NCBI RefSeq assembly: GCF_034366625.1
Contig: NZ_JAXMIH010000008.1
Location: forward strand, 868,001-932,000
Direction: 5' to 3'
Length of the DNA: 64,000 nucleotides
Origin: Prosthecobacter sp.
Lineage (GTDB): Bacteria > Verrucomicrobiota > Verrucomicrobiia > Verrucomicrobiales > Verrucomicrobiaceae
The notes under the pieces were generated by a model. The model had not been told where the DNA came from and searched no databases. It saw only the letters and a program-made list of their open reading frames with translations. A program made the translations under genes and the position numbers. Shown here piece by piece: positions 27,001 to 29,739 of the stretch (the first letter of the stretch is position 1; each line of letters starts with the position of its first letter).

Positions 27001-29739
27001 GCCACCAGCACCCTCACCATCGGCGGCACCCTCACCCTCAATGGTGGTGCCATTCTTCAGACCACGCATGCGGGCAGTCACAACAATTCCATCGTCGGCG
27101 GCATCCTGACCAGCGGCCTGTTGAACACGGATGGTACCAGCGCCGATCTCATCGTGCATAACTGGAATCCGCTGCGGGCGCTGAGCATCGGCTCCATCAT
27201 TGCGGACAATGCGGCCGCAGGCCGTGCGATCAACCTCGTGCAGTCGGGAGACGGCACCACGGCGCTCTCCGGCAGCAACACCTATACCGGAACCACCTTC
27301 ATCCAGGGTGGTGTGCTGCGCCTGGACTCCGCAGGGGCGCTGCCTTCCAGCAGTCATCTGCGCCTTGATGGCGGTGTGCTGGGACTCAATTTCAGCAACT
27401 TCACCCTCGGCCTCGGCACGGGTGCCACGCAGGTGGACTGGACCAGCAGTGGCGGCTTTGCAGCCTACACGCTGGACCGTTCGGTCAACATTGGAGGCAG
27501 CGGTGGCATGCTCGTCTGGGGTGCCGGCGGCTTTGTTCCTGACAATGATTCGCTGCTCCTCGGCGCCCAGGATGCTGACAAGACGGTGACCTTCGTTAAC
27601 GGCATCGAATTGGGCGGCAAATCGCGCTTGATCGAGGTCACCAGCGGTCGCGGCTCCGCCGCAGTGGATGCGGTGATGAGCGGAACTCTTCAAGGCGAGG
27701 GCGGCAGCCTCATCAAAGGCGGGCTGGGAGTGCTGTCGCTTGGCGGGGCGAACAGCCATACAGGCGGGACGGTTCTCGCCGAAGGCACTCTGATCGGAAC
27801 AGGAAACTCCTCGTTTGGAACCGGAACGGTGGAGGTTGGAACGACGACGGATACACGTTCGCAGCAGGCGGCCCTGACGCTGGCGTTCCAGGGGAACTCC
27901 CTCACCCAGTTCAATGACCTGACTTTTGGCAGCGTCAACCGCGAGGGCATCTCGGTGTTCCAGACATCGGCGGCTTCGGTGGCTGTCAATGGCACGGTCA
28001 CTTTGAATCGTGCACTCCAGCGCAATGTTTTCCTCGCCACTCCTGCCGCGACCACGGTCAGCTACAGTGAGATCACCGGCACCGGCGGCTTCACCGTCAT
28101 CGGTGGCGGCACGGTGAGCCTGCTCAATGCCAATTCCTACGGCACCTCCACCGGCGCCAGCGGCACGGCCGTCAATGGTGGGACGGTGGTGCGCAACGGC
28201 ACGGTGCTGGTCAACAATCTCAACTCCCTTGGCGGCACCACCATCGAGCTCGGCGACGCCACCTTTGCCCTGGCGAATGCCAGCTATGCGACCAATGGCA
28301 GCTCCGTGCTGGGCGTGGAGCGCACCATTGGCTTTACTTCCAACAATCGCTACGCCCTCGGGGGTGTGTTTGTCGCCGACGGCAACGGCGAGGTGGACGG
28401 CGGCGGTGCGGCCAATGCAGGGGCCGGGGCATTCTACAACGTCAGTACCACCCTGGGCGGGCACACCTTCACCAGTGCGGACGTCAACGTGCGCATCCTC
28501 GTGAAGGATGAGGTGGCCAATCCAGAGCGCAACGGCATCTACCGTGTGGTGCAGTTGAACCCTGACGGCACCATGAACATTGCCCGCGTGGATGATTTCA
28601 AAACCACTGCCAACATGCTCCATGGAACCCAGGTGACCGTGACTGGTGGTGCCACCTATTTCATGGCGGCCCCCAGCGTGACTGCTGTCAACGCCACCGG
28701 CACGGATCCAGTGTTCTGGATTGAGGACGCGGCCAATCCCAATGTCACCCTTCAGATCAATCACGCCTCCATCACCTCGGTCACCCAGGCCATCGACATC
28801 AACGCCAATGGTTCGGGAACCACCACCATTGTCTCCGCCAATCCGGTTACCTTCACCAATACCGTCACTCTACAGGATGTGCAGGCAGGAGTTCAGGAAA
28901 CCAAGACGCTCACCATCAACTCTGGCACCAGCACTGGTGCTGGCGTGGCCTTCAGTGGCGTCAATAGTGTCATCAGTGAGGCGGATGGCGGAACCGGAGC
29001 TGGAGATGACATCCTCTCCCTGCTCAAGACTGGTGCTGGCGTGGTCACGCTCTCTGGGGCCAACACCTATCATGGCACCACCACCGTTTCCCAGGGCACC
29101 CTGTTGGTGAACAACAGCTCGGGCTCCGGTACCGGCTCCGGCAATGTCGTCGTTCAGGCCGGTGCCACCTTGGCTGGCTCCGGGGCCATCGTTTTGGCGG
29201 CTGGCAACGACATCAGCATCAATGAGAATGCCGGCATACGTGCAACCCTGGCCGTTGGCACCCCGGGAAGCGGCAGTGCGCAGACTTTTGGCATTGAGTT
29301 GCAGACCGGCAGCGTCCTCACGCTTTCCGGCATCTTGAGTCTCGACTTGTTCCAGAACGACGGCTCCGCCATCTCTTCGCTCAGCGAGGGAGATCGCCTC
29401 ATTTTGAGCGGCACCGGTGGTGCGGTGACCCTGACGGGAACTTCGAAGCTGACGGTGGCCGCCCTTGGGGGGCTGGTTCCCAGCAACTTCAATGCGGGGG
29501 ACACGTGGAAGTTGATCGACTGGGCGGGAATCATTCCGAGCGGAACCTTCAGCAACCTGACCGGCACCTATAGCAACAACTTCGTGGATCTGCCAGACCT
29601 CGGCAGCGGTAGATTCTGGGATTTGAGCGCTCTCTACAGCGCAGGAACCATCATGGTGGCTGTCCCTGAACCTGGGCGGCTGCTGCTCCTCGTATTCGGC
29701 TTTCTGGCGTTGGGCTGGAGGAGGCGTCGGCGCTGGTAA
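1..29739 (+). CDS. Giant PATR-repeat surface protein with PEP-CTERM sorting signal (5' end outside window)
   Basis: The frame is open from base 1 to the TAA at 29737-29739, giving 9,912 visible residues. The true start lies upstream, so a TTG at 61 is not a credible start. The protein is low in charge and rich in Gly, Thr, Ser and Asn. It consists of recurring beta-strand repeats of the type 'K-G-G-TLTLSG-NTYTG-TTVNGGTL', the autotransporter-associated (PATR) signature. There is no C-terminal beta-barrel. The chain ends with a PEP-CTERM signal: a VPEP motif at about 29662, a hydrophobic helix (LLLLVFGFLALGW) and a terminal RRRRRW cluster. In known systems that signal is processed by an exosortase during cell-surface anchoring. 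Kilobase-scale super-repeats and interrupting modules are listed separately. A role as an extracellular fibre, adhesin or sheath is inference. The cassette A-D genes follow 137 bp downstream. Confidence 0.93.
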   Translation, partial: FGQTLRFGGGTAETPSTTPTLFGDAAGGNGTVTIAADPNVAFDGVVSDEGRTMTIVKTGAGRLYFSGTASANSLQSGTTIEIQDSNLVLVGGTASGAFNPIGSAGIKLNGGGLILDSKGATLTGTGPTFANSVTVQQNATIQSVVNAATTTLGGVGKTIVIGSGLTLTLDAISGGRPATDPGATLAIAGNISGGTNTNLLIRSTLMNAGSLQGPLASSLATTAQPAVGVLPATLNNTATVTVASTEGLAAGLAVSGSGIPGGTTILSIDSPTTFTLSASATGTGNVTLSLVLPTPLVGFSTAARGIVALRGDNTGFDGDVDVGPGAVLRVETANSLKGNDVNLGINSTLSLSSDGDGTGGLENFAYDLHLTMQGNGTLTVGRLGTSQAPLFTQAANKTSQVATLALGRSTLTVANNNGYGFEVTGQTTLSGAPTIIVNNASTSNVVPGLTLSGVLTGGATFVKAGNGTLVLDNAGNDFGGGFDISTTGSSGSNQLTTATTAFLVVGEPVSGAGILANTVISAIIDGTTFQISQNLNAANSGLTTVTPQIEVTGGVLAVSHDGAFGAAANRVRLNVPAASGAGLRIIGDVTTTRTIILNQANNAVDVTAGNTLTMNAAFSIPFATNNLQKNDLGTLVLTQNQTDWNGNLTVGQGVVRVNNAGVFGNTASFNPSTNVTTAGTLIANVAAALELTGNINIGETLVFSPGNNNTSNGINAGGALRSVSGNNIWSGAITFSGASGTDNQMRAALIGVDAGSLHITGEIAGRVGTAGTGRGSWIGLTGAGTGFIDTAMTHNGTLANGIYSLAKVGSGTWNLTAANIFSGQNVYVNQGTLALNGAGTLGVPGTGGGAGTVVVTLGGTLWLDNNATNTINRLSNRTLNLYGALVNYDGRASATSTETTTGTLTFNPGHTIITLTAGATGQANFTTGAVTRNAGSTVLFRGSNLGAVAGADTATIQATGAGYLFNLGQAGVAGTANKGILPYAIIDSTFDQLGDSFATADTVNGQLRALTASEFVLTLTNSQGGGLVTPLPMNVSLSTNQTLSAGLTGNVLTANSLTLTSGGKVTLQSSQTLTLDSGGLLAFTGNVGIVGGRLSTTSSRELIVHALGNLNISSAIVASAGGMAKSGAGELTLSSTNYYTGSTRLNQGTLKLAGGTNTIFYNNDFTLQGGTLDLNGNAQVVSSFRTDMATAQNANFIPDAGGTVINTSGSMATLGMVTGGSFSGKIGNAVLADSDIALVRATPAGSFGDWNIYTANTYTGPTLLNGGRTQLLGTATLQGTSAIEISQATLLISNGNATSILDQNINTRINDAAGITLRGGMLQYRARFGSEGFEDFGALTLAGGNSVIDVAEPGTGINSSTITFTDLTQQPGSHGTLRFLNVDGTIDNQRARVYFDNLNGFPTTTVGAGLVNNLIGGWAVFEREFASYTPGTGVGALNTVGYAGYSPNDINAGGAADNIRMTFPAVTSTGSIGKNILTVASTVNLRVGDAVLGTGVPNGSQVSAIINGTQFAITRDLTAANPTLTLPQTVSLTADRTVNSLAMLVSGNSTLDLNNKTLNLVSGGLIASQGFDSTGTVSVVSSSTSSPTVIVGGLPSTLVVGSSLLGSTVTAVNGTTITLAGNASANISGPSDQTFLSALSMPVTIANGSLTAGGTPGTAADLYLHALNYLNGQDPYNRDLVVSANIVNNGAGAVTLVINGAEGRSGTRFGTNEVFLTGSNTYTGGTFVNAGKVVARSAGQAFGTGNLTITGGFSTNGNGFMENSTLVQFGASNQVASGATVSLLGGSTLDLNGFNQTLGGLVVNNTGGNTPTLSISTGTLTLSGGITATSSNLGSVSTISTGILTSSAIIGSPTVLVGSTAGLAVGTGVSGTGIPAGTTIAAIPDGRHITLSANVTGTGTTLTFSQEIISSSTVSGSATVTVASTARLSVGAPVRGAGIPDGATIAAIVDSTHFTLSVNGTAATATVTNASVPLTYAVAGGFAPLTFAGRGSLALSSGPSHIFDVSAVTANGVSLAPLLPTLNITGIMTGAGASIDKTGNGILQLGGANTFDGGVDLQNGGILFGSSSVFNDDTNGVVTAGPLGTGTLTLSGANNLTLLTSANQVIGNPVSVTSTGEFRFNSTVATGSNLTLSGTVTLPSAVTINVINPGMTAALGIITRQTSAGAITITKKGLGTLALGSVVAGNTIALTLDASLNDAGNLALLNDGDGTGSRETIDSKVTLTSSGPVNLTVGRLGTTYLPLFTTAANKKIQIAGASGTSFTSGPLMVTNNTGYGLEITSAATLGADQLISVSIASVSNVVQGLTLAGVVSGAFSITKIGTGTLVLGSASNSFGGSGKMIDIQGGIVSVGNNGALGDLANQVRLNVNAATGVGLRATGTFATSRTIILNQALNAIEVTAGNTLTLNTAFTLGAVNNALQKNDNGTMELAAANTTWTGTLTIAAGAVRVSNASALGTTAGATTVTGTGAALQLSGVSIAEPLTLNGSGINNGGALQVFSGTSTVSGTITLGSATTIGADSGTTLNLTGTLSSAQALTFAGAGAINKTTTGFGAVSSITKMGSGMTTLNVNSAAFVGALVVNEGTFKITGTGVTIGGTGTITIQGPSGVLLIDDSAGAAVTHFSGARAVTLNGGALTYLGGTGAYSQTLGALTTNRGKTNVITSTRGAGTNLTTFLQWNNGGDSSTLFAGAGLGVDANNRIIFTNAPGAAGTLGMINNVIQRATLNGTDFVSYNHNGTAANTNGIQTFTGYVTNNIIDNTGLVVPPPTVVAATATMDLTATPVFVGTTSRTVNALKLSGTGINLGSGITTQGATLTLAAGAILNTGASNTLNEALRIHFNVQAYLAVAGGTTLTSNSLLTGGSGFVKDLGGTLVINAPDDRAGVANLSGQTLTGNFAINAGTVKLGGGNNTLTPNQFMLIAPGATLDLNGTSQFVFGIRGDGAALQGNAGTVTNSSVNQAAFIIGADNGGFNWGGVIKEDAGKGAMSFLKSSPQQYNFLNESTHSGATVFAGGVNLLADGGRLTNTSSIAVNYAYLQLNDNVIFALANRVNLAADITLRGGSLVYQGRIQAETSQAVGNVILAEGYNMIQAANGGTGINSATLNILSLIRPVGSTATLRFPDNGLGAIGSNGRIIIPTFNFNGTDVSTSTVGAGLTNNLIGPWAVVDREFASYAPPATFTLSSTTANSSQTVTTASTAGLSIGMAVSGGNIPFGSYITSIVNGTTFTISNTTAASGEGVASLVFTLASVGVGRLNQVGYAGYSINTLNGTPLATDNIRATASVGPLVADTTVNTFAMVNPGAAQTTVDLGGFQLTLQGGGLLLAHSGDNRNITITNGTITSGTLNVASDLYVHALPYGGTNRTAVIDAAIVNNGTGAVRMVFSGSDGAANLTLNGTNTYTGGTVVNGGVLIIGATGSIAGGGITINGGYNSGSGILAQQAGGVIDSSNIVTINGTGLLVLAGEQTLQGLVFNGNGGGTTVPTVSSGEGLLTIGAGGIVSTPFNPAAAPLLVGRIDLGPTANTVTVNTYDFNSFTNFAPTTPGLIMGGVVGSSGGFTKNGNGVLQINQSTFTGAVNVTAGNIQSGAFNSGSRFADLNLGAGTSLNLNGQATVWGGLGGSGSVYNTVANAQTLTVGFNNNDSTFSGQINRFNDGVPNGVFLNKVGTGTMTITGTQNPLSGSTGTVTISQGTLAYSGAAGKALMPTQTIQRSGTLLLDNNSTTSTNANNRLASPLTSVANSTLNISGGTLRIVGNSGVNTTELLTTLTVANGGGLLDLEADPGRNLTLTVTNLSSISTGGTMLLRGNFNAVGVSGQQNGFANLAVTNFPLLFTQLNTGNGTFTMNTRPDIIADRSLTGLGTAFVTKDSVSGYLRPLADNEMRTTLANLSQDNFSLNSNQVINNGFNAAINSVRLLNGGGIGVSSSAGYSSEAFGLQGRWAGNLVNAGPLTEFVRTGGVIAFEGNAGITTPGLGAYSGWFYFHTIGENTNLNISSILWNVGGGLVKSGAGTLTLSARSYYYGNTIVNEGTLMLDGSNDSLGLVRPDLTATSHVAAYSNLYMNGGKVDLNGGSQMLGTLGTANALPVGGEITNSSATAAMLTVNTGSGVFGGSLTGNLGFNKSGNSDLILSNANTYTGATIVSGNTLTLRDSGTLSGTSSVSVNYSQLQWENRGLNPLDNSNPVRVAASVPLNLQGGTFTIQGGGSFDTTVAFDNVAIQRGGSIINVFPTFNAGSAVELTIGNLQRAAADHGVVNFVSNVGMGGSGNNNNARVLISAVNGAGFSATQLTNGIIGGWAVVNGNSFATYKDGVGVGELSSVVGGNVFAGGNVFPAYNGGDLSSTTTQATWNINDTSNRTLTLSKGVNSLRMANGGAAQTITLGSGTTAVTLTLGVGLLTNTGQATNIVSANAASALTASGSELFVFVNQGTTTFNTRLTGAIDLVKSGGGTLTLGNITANSPSNDFTGTTYVNQGTLNLNADAVRIMIPGNLVINNSTVTMNTNKFDITTGQIAATSNVTLNGGATLSFANYGATTTTLASLSFNNEGGVAQPAVRFNAPTALHTLNLTAANAITVVNNNPGTTPLIAAATNNANNSLVQFSNAAPVIHVSGLSPVGLVITSKISSTGAAIAKEGSGSLALFGASTYAHGFHLKDGTLIFGLNTVGTPGALTSGAIGTGMLTLGGGGPGTNPIIQAANRLAPSMNTTNLSANVIINTGSTATSLALAVGQAVVGSGVRTGSFITSINSDTNFTLSHAMNSTNAANFLRLSTVVGNAVTLAGDFTFGGDSPTWHQHYDLTLTGGVNLGGGSRTITVSSPWASGYISGQITNGVNFTKDGAGILVLTNSNNSWSGTTHIKNGILVLGSLAAGADNLVIPDGSAVIIDAGAMLDMAGRHERIGSLAGDGVVTNSHNSIAGFPNLFSTLTVGGDNTSTEFSGVLTGTSNLFALVKEGSGTLTLSGVLSNYTGSTTINGGTISISTLGNGGAVSGIGAASFAAANIVLNGGTLKYTGVTSTTNRSLTIGAGGATVDASGSGALTISAANITTLAYGTTNQARSLTLTGTANATLVNVFGKIIANNGSGLTTLTKAGTNTWALSATNTYTGATTVSGGTLAVTTGGLANTAITVQNGATFGALTTGTYNTGTAPGAGTAGSMLTLNAGSSFTMANNNSAGTFALQQQDSFAGNKGLIIGSTNNADPTVRMTFDLGASSGLVANNTDTITVSRGITVNQSGATVAILPQTGITSLTIGNYDLITFLSGGLTLGDPTFAEAFTLASNAIILGSNPYSLDLVMLTSAGAETALVGSAARVALKVTAAAFENAYWKGTTNTSWATSTNWFSNEAGTTPLGGIPGAFTHVSFTTDTGATNLTTSLAGDRTIASLTFRDEATAAVTINDNTLTIIGAGITTEALSGAHTINSNVRLGSNQIWTINSANALKVDGLVSDNLFGFSLTKAGAGTLLLNNGANTYSGATTINGGVLAVTTLANGGSASGIGASGDDAANLVINGGTLRYTGGTASTTRIFSIGSSGGTIEASGTFVNEFNTGALTFAGVQSMGFNGQSGARTLTLGGANEGLNTLVVALGDFSTAPADKTSLTKTGDGTWVLAPNNAIVGLSGTIQGGTPTIVRNTNTDGLIVNQLITGEGIAAGTFVFSIGVDGAGTFRLSQAAIVPAEDVITIDGADTSGLQENVTMTDAQGNVGSGPGFDYTVIDILPSDSITASWDGETLTVTVADTSVLMVGDTVDRNGTPNPEGIYTIDSIESADSMVISTPAATTTINGVDTNGLMAGTRVNAQGTPDPEGLYTVETILAPDSFVISAPVTEQNFVLNAAPGNGYTGVTTITGGILSTTDLQNGGIASGIGASSSAAANLVINGGFLRYTGTGATTDRLFTLGAGATAGGLDASGTGALVFSNTGSMAFTGVGTRTLTLTGTSDAAIVNVLAALIGNNGADATSLLKKGSNTWQLSGSSTYTGTTTIEAGTLVASDIVGAGSNIGSASSAVILGGASTQGTLSYVGNTDTFTRGFTVSAGGGRVDVVNSGTTLTIGTGNVDMAANGSVTFGGAGNTFITSAITAGSGGVIKEGAGTLRLSNNSNAYTGATVVNAGVLQVGLSNVGRTGTGATTVNAAATLAGSGLINGTAGTVGNNFTDGTNHVFNSGAVLQPGDNAGASIGTLTFNGNLTLNDGSFSSFQVVSRTLLDTTILTKLLSGEYDSIGGHRDLKVVETGPSSWNGTAVPAGAHDSIVINGALILNHNTFTIVDGGFVAAAASGQVFDLGDWLDLDAVSSFNVGTNYRSGGSGGGDLILPTLSGGLVYDVSQFATYGIFTIITQPSVIPVLMNSYNVAGGGSWNTATNWRPATTPNSIGGIVNLTSNITSNAVVTLDGTKKAGIIIIGDQNNSNHFEIRPGTGGSLNFDNGDYGRALLSKVLSNSNSVGIDVINAPVLLSSGLNINVNSGGAGARLDISGAISQDGGARDVTIMGAGRVTYSGLAANTYTGLTTVFSRGFGDATNPQLVLAKSASLLAGASISTSSGSTTVTLTSGSTSNLFVGMRISGNPNIPVNATISSITNDTTFVISAAATATVSGVGTNFGSYSATTASGSATVTLTGGNTAGFYVGMPITGNANIPVGTTVAAITNASTFVLSTTATGAGTGVVTSFGTDIVNGAIIGNLKLGNMSQGGLGSTVVHLGGNNQIADTSIISFDGGVGGFATGNGGNNPYFKLMGFSDTVGGLSDFTASGVIENTEGENLMSDSTLTLNTSGVNYYNGFMRDRANNTGSGVLNLVVAGTGTQVLALGNISYSGSTTINSGATLVLESTTNFGNSNGGAAAQTGPRTISNSGTLVMRINNGVTWNFARVAAGTGAFVRDGGTGTLNLNFSNPALNSTYSSGNTTVTVASTEGLVANMAVSGAGIPAGAVIQQILSPTTYQLSAAPTSPGTNLSLTYRSGNFGGDISVLEGGTTNFNSATSTAGAFNLTARTALTTVNWNSALTVQGGLNVVGTGDNVLDGAILNISSASAVTGAVNLRLGDMNIFGASGALGAATTAINIYGTGDTRTTSLVGLELSNGSGTTNSNRLGDATAVNLHSGRFMLTGSGGGAVTSSETVGALSLLGGASYVSSVNINAASNALTFVSFGTRAAGSTLTFDSLSSTFDTGGTITVSSGLANTNNIIGGWAIRSTSRDVSGNQTQFREWAAINGSNQIVALAEGSYETAGTGSWGSTDNVKLSSAQTVTLPTTIHSLNIQDTTGRTLTINPGLTLIVNSGGILSTRATHTITGGTLTAGTYGGSLSPYELSFHLPTNQLNVNSIIANNGANAVSVVKSGASVLVLSPGFNRATSYVNGSTTLTVTGGGGVADLVVGARVSGANIPAGATIVSINTGNNTVVISETPTASGTNVGLSYGLFNTYTGRTYLNEGTVQIARESDLGANPVSLTADQLTFNGGRLLATGDFALDDPNRGITINGGDAVFSVSSNRTLKIGGSPINGVGGRLILSASSGVTGVLLVEGNHDLSGGIETQGANNSTTGALSSTFTNGSTTVTVTSTSGLQIGAVVTGNDLDLDGNLDDIPAGTTIASIIDETHFELSTPAISDATRNLTYSGFNTIRLTGDNTIGQIRVIGSGVTLTGNNTLTGNIVVTSGRLEIGGTSTLAGTVTVSGGTLTLLSDTALNAATGYALNLAGGTLNLNDHSTMVTSLSGAGTVTNNGVSGGTLVVNQSVSTVFNGLIRDGNALQGSVSLVKSGNGVLTLASSLNTYSGATVINGGTVNVGSLDIAGFASSIGVSSNAAANLVLNGGVLRYAGASSMFTDHSFTLGAGEAAGMIVADGSRLEATLQMGFAGLSPVVEFSGSGPRTLTLGGSNRGSNVFNLVLGDGADGPTSLTKIGNGTWVVGRTNGYSGETLVLAGILAATADGAFGAQAGAGVVIGGGTNTSNVLGSLNATVDLRNVLYNTVDQMHLAGGTLAATTGSSSWAGSVFVTADSSINVGTGAMLNLKNTLGGAGGIIQFGEGTLILSGQADLTTRDFPAAATTAGVPNHTVQAGTLRLDYSTSNLSKLSDKGALILGGSRLGGALQLAGDGVVGAISAAEHVEIVSGVTLNAGANSISRISGNAILQMNAISRAAGATLNLSENDIASTDSNNVNGIIGGWATVGGSTWATKSTTNDAGGTVTANQNGLIRGLANGSYTLSGAFIPAATANDWVTNANMDIVGNSTQNARTTNTLRFNNTSPDANRTPSSANTPYVVTLSGVNLIQSGGILFTPNMAAHSGLISGTGTIATGAGAGQNLAVIQNNTGTGLLKIAAVIANGTGGTNGLDKLGVGSLVLSGRNTYTGANTFNAGILTISQLAIEGLAANTVLTSTNVSLGRTISVGTTNGLTFGQTVSGTGFLAPVTITAITGTNTFTVSNGAVLTATNDLTYGAASGQSGSITSTITNGSATITVASTAGLTPGQSVSGPFGIVGGSVIDTIVNATTFTINQPATASGTRNDITYGSPGLISGTLSSTTQSGALVRVASTLGLIVGQTISGDGIVGGSTIARILDDHLVEITNPVTNTNQNNRTFGVTTIGATVNGATTTLGSTTVGVGSTTGLSVGQAVSGLGIPEGATVAAILGTTQVVLSVPAVLSGTSTLVFADNRSNLGASTNAAANVVFNGGVLQYNGLSGRTDRGFTINADAIWDVGNAYSTLTVGGNFTTPTTEDHYVIRKLGAGVLELLGTVTPNSGSYGLEELRVEDGTLRLQPTFGDQFVRGDVGSLTLGGGKLEVVGSASVSLTQNMPGALVVNEGASVIRVTATGTTNTTLNLQDLNNPQPVAFGKGSTILFAEDSVFGAGAAIITLAGQFGIDQQVVIPRAVYQTAIDILNPGVNYFAFVDFNQVAFNVIASDNISIGGTAAHTIQGNPADWTATQHVMDGALSVDAFNGTTADVASVNTIRFFNSSSSTTGDTTASGNVITDINVTRLEVGQIIRGSNIPEGTTITAVDAVNGTVTLSNPVSASQDNAVLYVDALATSTLTIGGTLTLNGGAILQTTHAGSHNNSIVGGILTSGLLNTDGTSADLIVHNWNPLRALSIGSIIADNAAAGRAINLVQSGDGTTALSGSNTYTGTTFIQGGVLRLDSAGALPSSSHLRLDGGVLGLNFSNFTLGLGTGATQVDWTSSGGFAAYTLDRSVNIGGSGGMLVWGAGGFVPDNDSLLLGAQDADKTVTFVNGIELGGKSRLIEVTSGRGSAAVDAVMSGTLQGEGGSLIKGGLGVLSLGGANSHTGGTVLAEGTLIGTGNSSFGTGTVEVGTTTDTRSQQAALTLAFQGNSLTQFNDLTFGSVNREGISVFQTSAASVAVNGTVTLNRALQRNVFLATPAATTVSYSEITGTGGFTVIGGGTVSLLNANSYGTSTGASGTAVNGGTVVRNGTVLVNNLNSLGGTTIELGDATFALANASYATNGSSVLGVERTIGFTSNNRYALGGVFVADGNGEVDGGGAANAGAGAFYNVSTTLGGHTFTSADVNVRILVKDEVANPERNGIYRVVQLNPDGTMNIARVDDFKTTANMLHGTQVTVTGGATYFMAAPSVTAVNATGTDPVFWIEDAANPNVTLQINHASITSVTQAIDINANGSGTTTIVSANPVTFTNTVTLQDVQAGVQETKTLTINSGTSTGAGVAFSGVNSVISEADGGTGAGDDILSLLKTGAGVVTLSGANTYHGTTTVSQGTLLVNNSSGSGTGSGNVVVQAGATLAGSGAIVLAAGNDISINENAGIRATLAVGTPGSGSAQTFGIELQTGSVLTLSGILSLDLFQNDGSAISSLSEGDRLILSGTGGAVTLTGTSKLTVAALGGLVPSNFNAGDTWKLIDWAGIIPSGTFSNLTGTYSNNFVDLPDLGSGRFWDLSALYSAGTIMVAVPEPGRLLLLVFGFLALGWRRRRRW
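703..870 (+). repeat. Interrupting module, copy 1 (in giant CDS)
   Basis: This is the clearest copy of a ~56-residue module. It reads 'TVTVASTEGLAAGLAVSGSG', then IPGGTTI, then TTFTLSASATG and a short strand. Other copies share the pattern TVTVAST-GL--G--VSG-GIP-GTTI--I---T-FTLS-. Confidence 0.85.
1456..1641 (+). repeat. Interrupting module, copy 2, splitting a PATR unit
   Basis: The copy sits between 'GNDFGGGFDIS' and 'IEVTGGVLAVSHDGAFG'. The duplicated block around 6950-7070 carries the same flanks joined directly (SNSFGG..MIDIQGGIVSVG), so this copy looks like an in-frame insertion of about 60 residues. Confidence 0.8.
4408..4590 (+). repeat. Interrupting module, copy 3
   Basis: It contains 'ILTVASTVNLRVGDAVLGTG', then VPNGSQVSAI, then TQFAITRDLTAA. 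A degenerate further copy (TVIVGGLPSTLVVGSSLLGS) follows at about 4735-4900. Confidence 0.75.
5530..5925 (+). repeat. Interrupting module, two tandem copies
   Basis: Two adjacent copies are seen. The first has 'STAGLAVGTGVSGTGIPAGT' and the second 'STARLSVGAPVRGAGIPDGA'. Each is followed by an AAI strand and a hydrophobic FTLS- or ITLS-type strand. Confidence 0.82.
9535..9735 (+). repeat. Interrupting module splitting the IGGWA super-repeat
   Basis: The module (STAGLSIGMAVSGGNIPFGS, then TTFTISNTT) lies between 'REFASYAPP' and 'VGVGRLNQVGYAGYS'. In the homologous unit at 4261-4340 these flanks are contiguous (REFASYTPGTGVGALNTVGY). Confidence 0.85.
14095..14290 (+). repeat. Interrupting module (divergent copy)
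   Basis: It reads 'ALAVGQAVVGSGVRTGSFIT' followed by TNFTLSHAMNSTNAANFLRLS. The flanks (AANRLAPSM and VVGNAVTLAGDF) resemble the contiguous stretch near 6280-6340. Confidence 0.7.
15500..19080 (+). other. Internal 'old C-terminus / new N-terminus' junctions in the giant protein
   Basis: At about 18799-18990 the sequence resembles the true C-terminal end of the same protein: a '-DL-DW' motif, LPTLSGG, 'YDVSQFATYGIFTI', compared with 'KLIDWAG', LPDLGSG and 'WDLSALYSAGTIMV' at 29508-29655. It lacks the PEP-CTERM segment. Directly after it, near 19000, comes 'GGGSWNTATNWRP', a typical start of a PATR passenger. A similar start, 'NTSWATSTNWFSN', occurs at about 15970, also after a long repeat-poor stretch. 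The gene therefore looks like three passenger units joined end to end. This is an inference from pattern similarity. Confidence 0.6.
16819..17460 (+). repeat. Cluster of three divergent interrupting modules
   Basis: Three module-like segments lie between 'GTWVLAPNN' and 'NGYTGVTTITGG', which would form one continuous PATR unit without them. The second and third contain near-duplicate blocks 'VDRNGTPNPEGIYTIDSI' and 'VNAQGTPDPEGLYTVETI'. Confidence 0.7.
19561..19965 (+). repeat. Interrupting module, two tandem copies
   Basis: Two copies with 'LFVGMRISGNPNIPVNATIS' and 'FYVGMPITGNANIPVGTTVA'. Each ends with a TTFVIS or STFVLS strand followed by an ATATGxG-type linker. Confidence 0.82.
20635..20820 (+). 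repeat. Interrupting module
   Basis: This copy (STEGLVANMAVSGAGIPAGA, then TTYQLSAAP) interrupts a PATR unit between 'GTLNLNFSNPA' and 'GNFGGDISVLEGG'. Confidence 0.82.
21994..22785 (+). repeat. Two interrupting modules at about 21994-22195 and 22570-22785
   Basis: The first separates 'ASVLVLSPGF' from 'NTYTGRTYLNEGTV', the exact strand junction that is contiguous in ordinary PATR units. The second (STSGLQIGAVVTGNDLDLDG, then IPAGTTIASI) carries a short extra Asp-rich insert, LDLDGNLDD, which could be a calcium-binding loop. Confidence 0.78.
25048..25875 (+). repeat. Four tandem interrupting modules
   Basis: Four consecutive copies include 'STAGLTPGQSVSGPFGIVGG', 'STLGLIVGQTISGDGIVGGS' and 'STTGLSVGQAVSGLGIPEGA'. 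They separate 'QLAIEGLAA' from 'NLGASTNAAANVVFNGGVLQ'. At about 23296-23380 the equivalent flanks are contiguous (DIAGFASSIGVSSNAAANLV). Confidence 0.85.
26803..26995 (+). repeat. Interrupting module, last copy
   Basis: It reads 'VTRLEVGQIIRGSNIPEGTT', then TVTLSNPVSASQDNAVLYV. It is the copy nearest the C-terminus. Confidence 0.78.
28440..28735 (+). other. Non-PATR domain near the C-terminus (phage-tail-like pattern)
   Basis: This stretch breaks the Gly/Thr repeat texture and has many charged residues: 'VRILVKDEVANPERNGIYRV', then NPDGTMNIARVDDF, then GTQVTVTGG and PVFWIED. From memory, 'LVKD...NGIY.V...RA.DFDT..' is a pattern found in phage tail and fibre proteins. The assignment is tentative. 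Confidence 0.45.
29662..29739 (+). other. PEP-CTERM sorting signal of the giant protein
   Basis: A VPEP motif is followed by a Leu/Phe/Gly transmembrane-like helix and a terminal Arg cluster just before the stop. This is the classic tripartite exosortase recognition signal. No exosortase gene is in the window. Confidence 0.88.
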
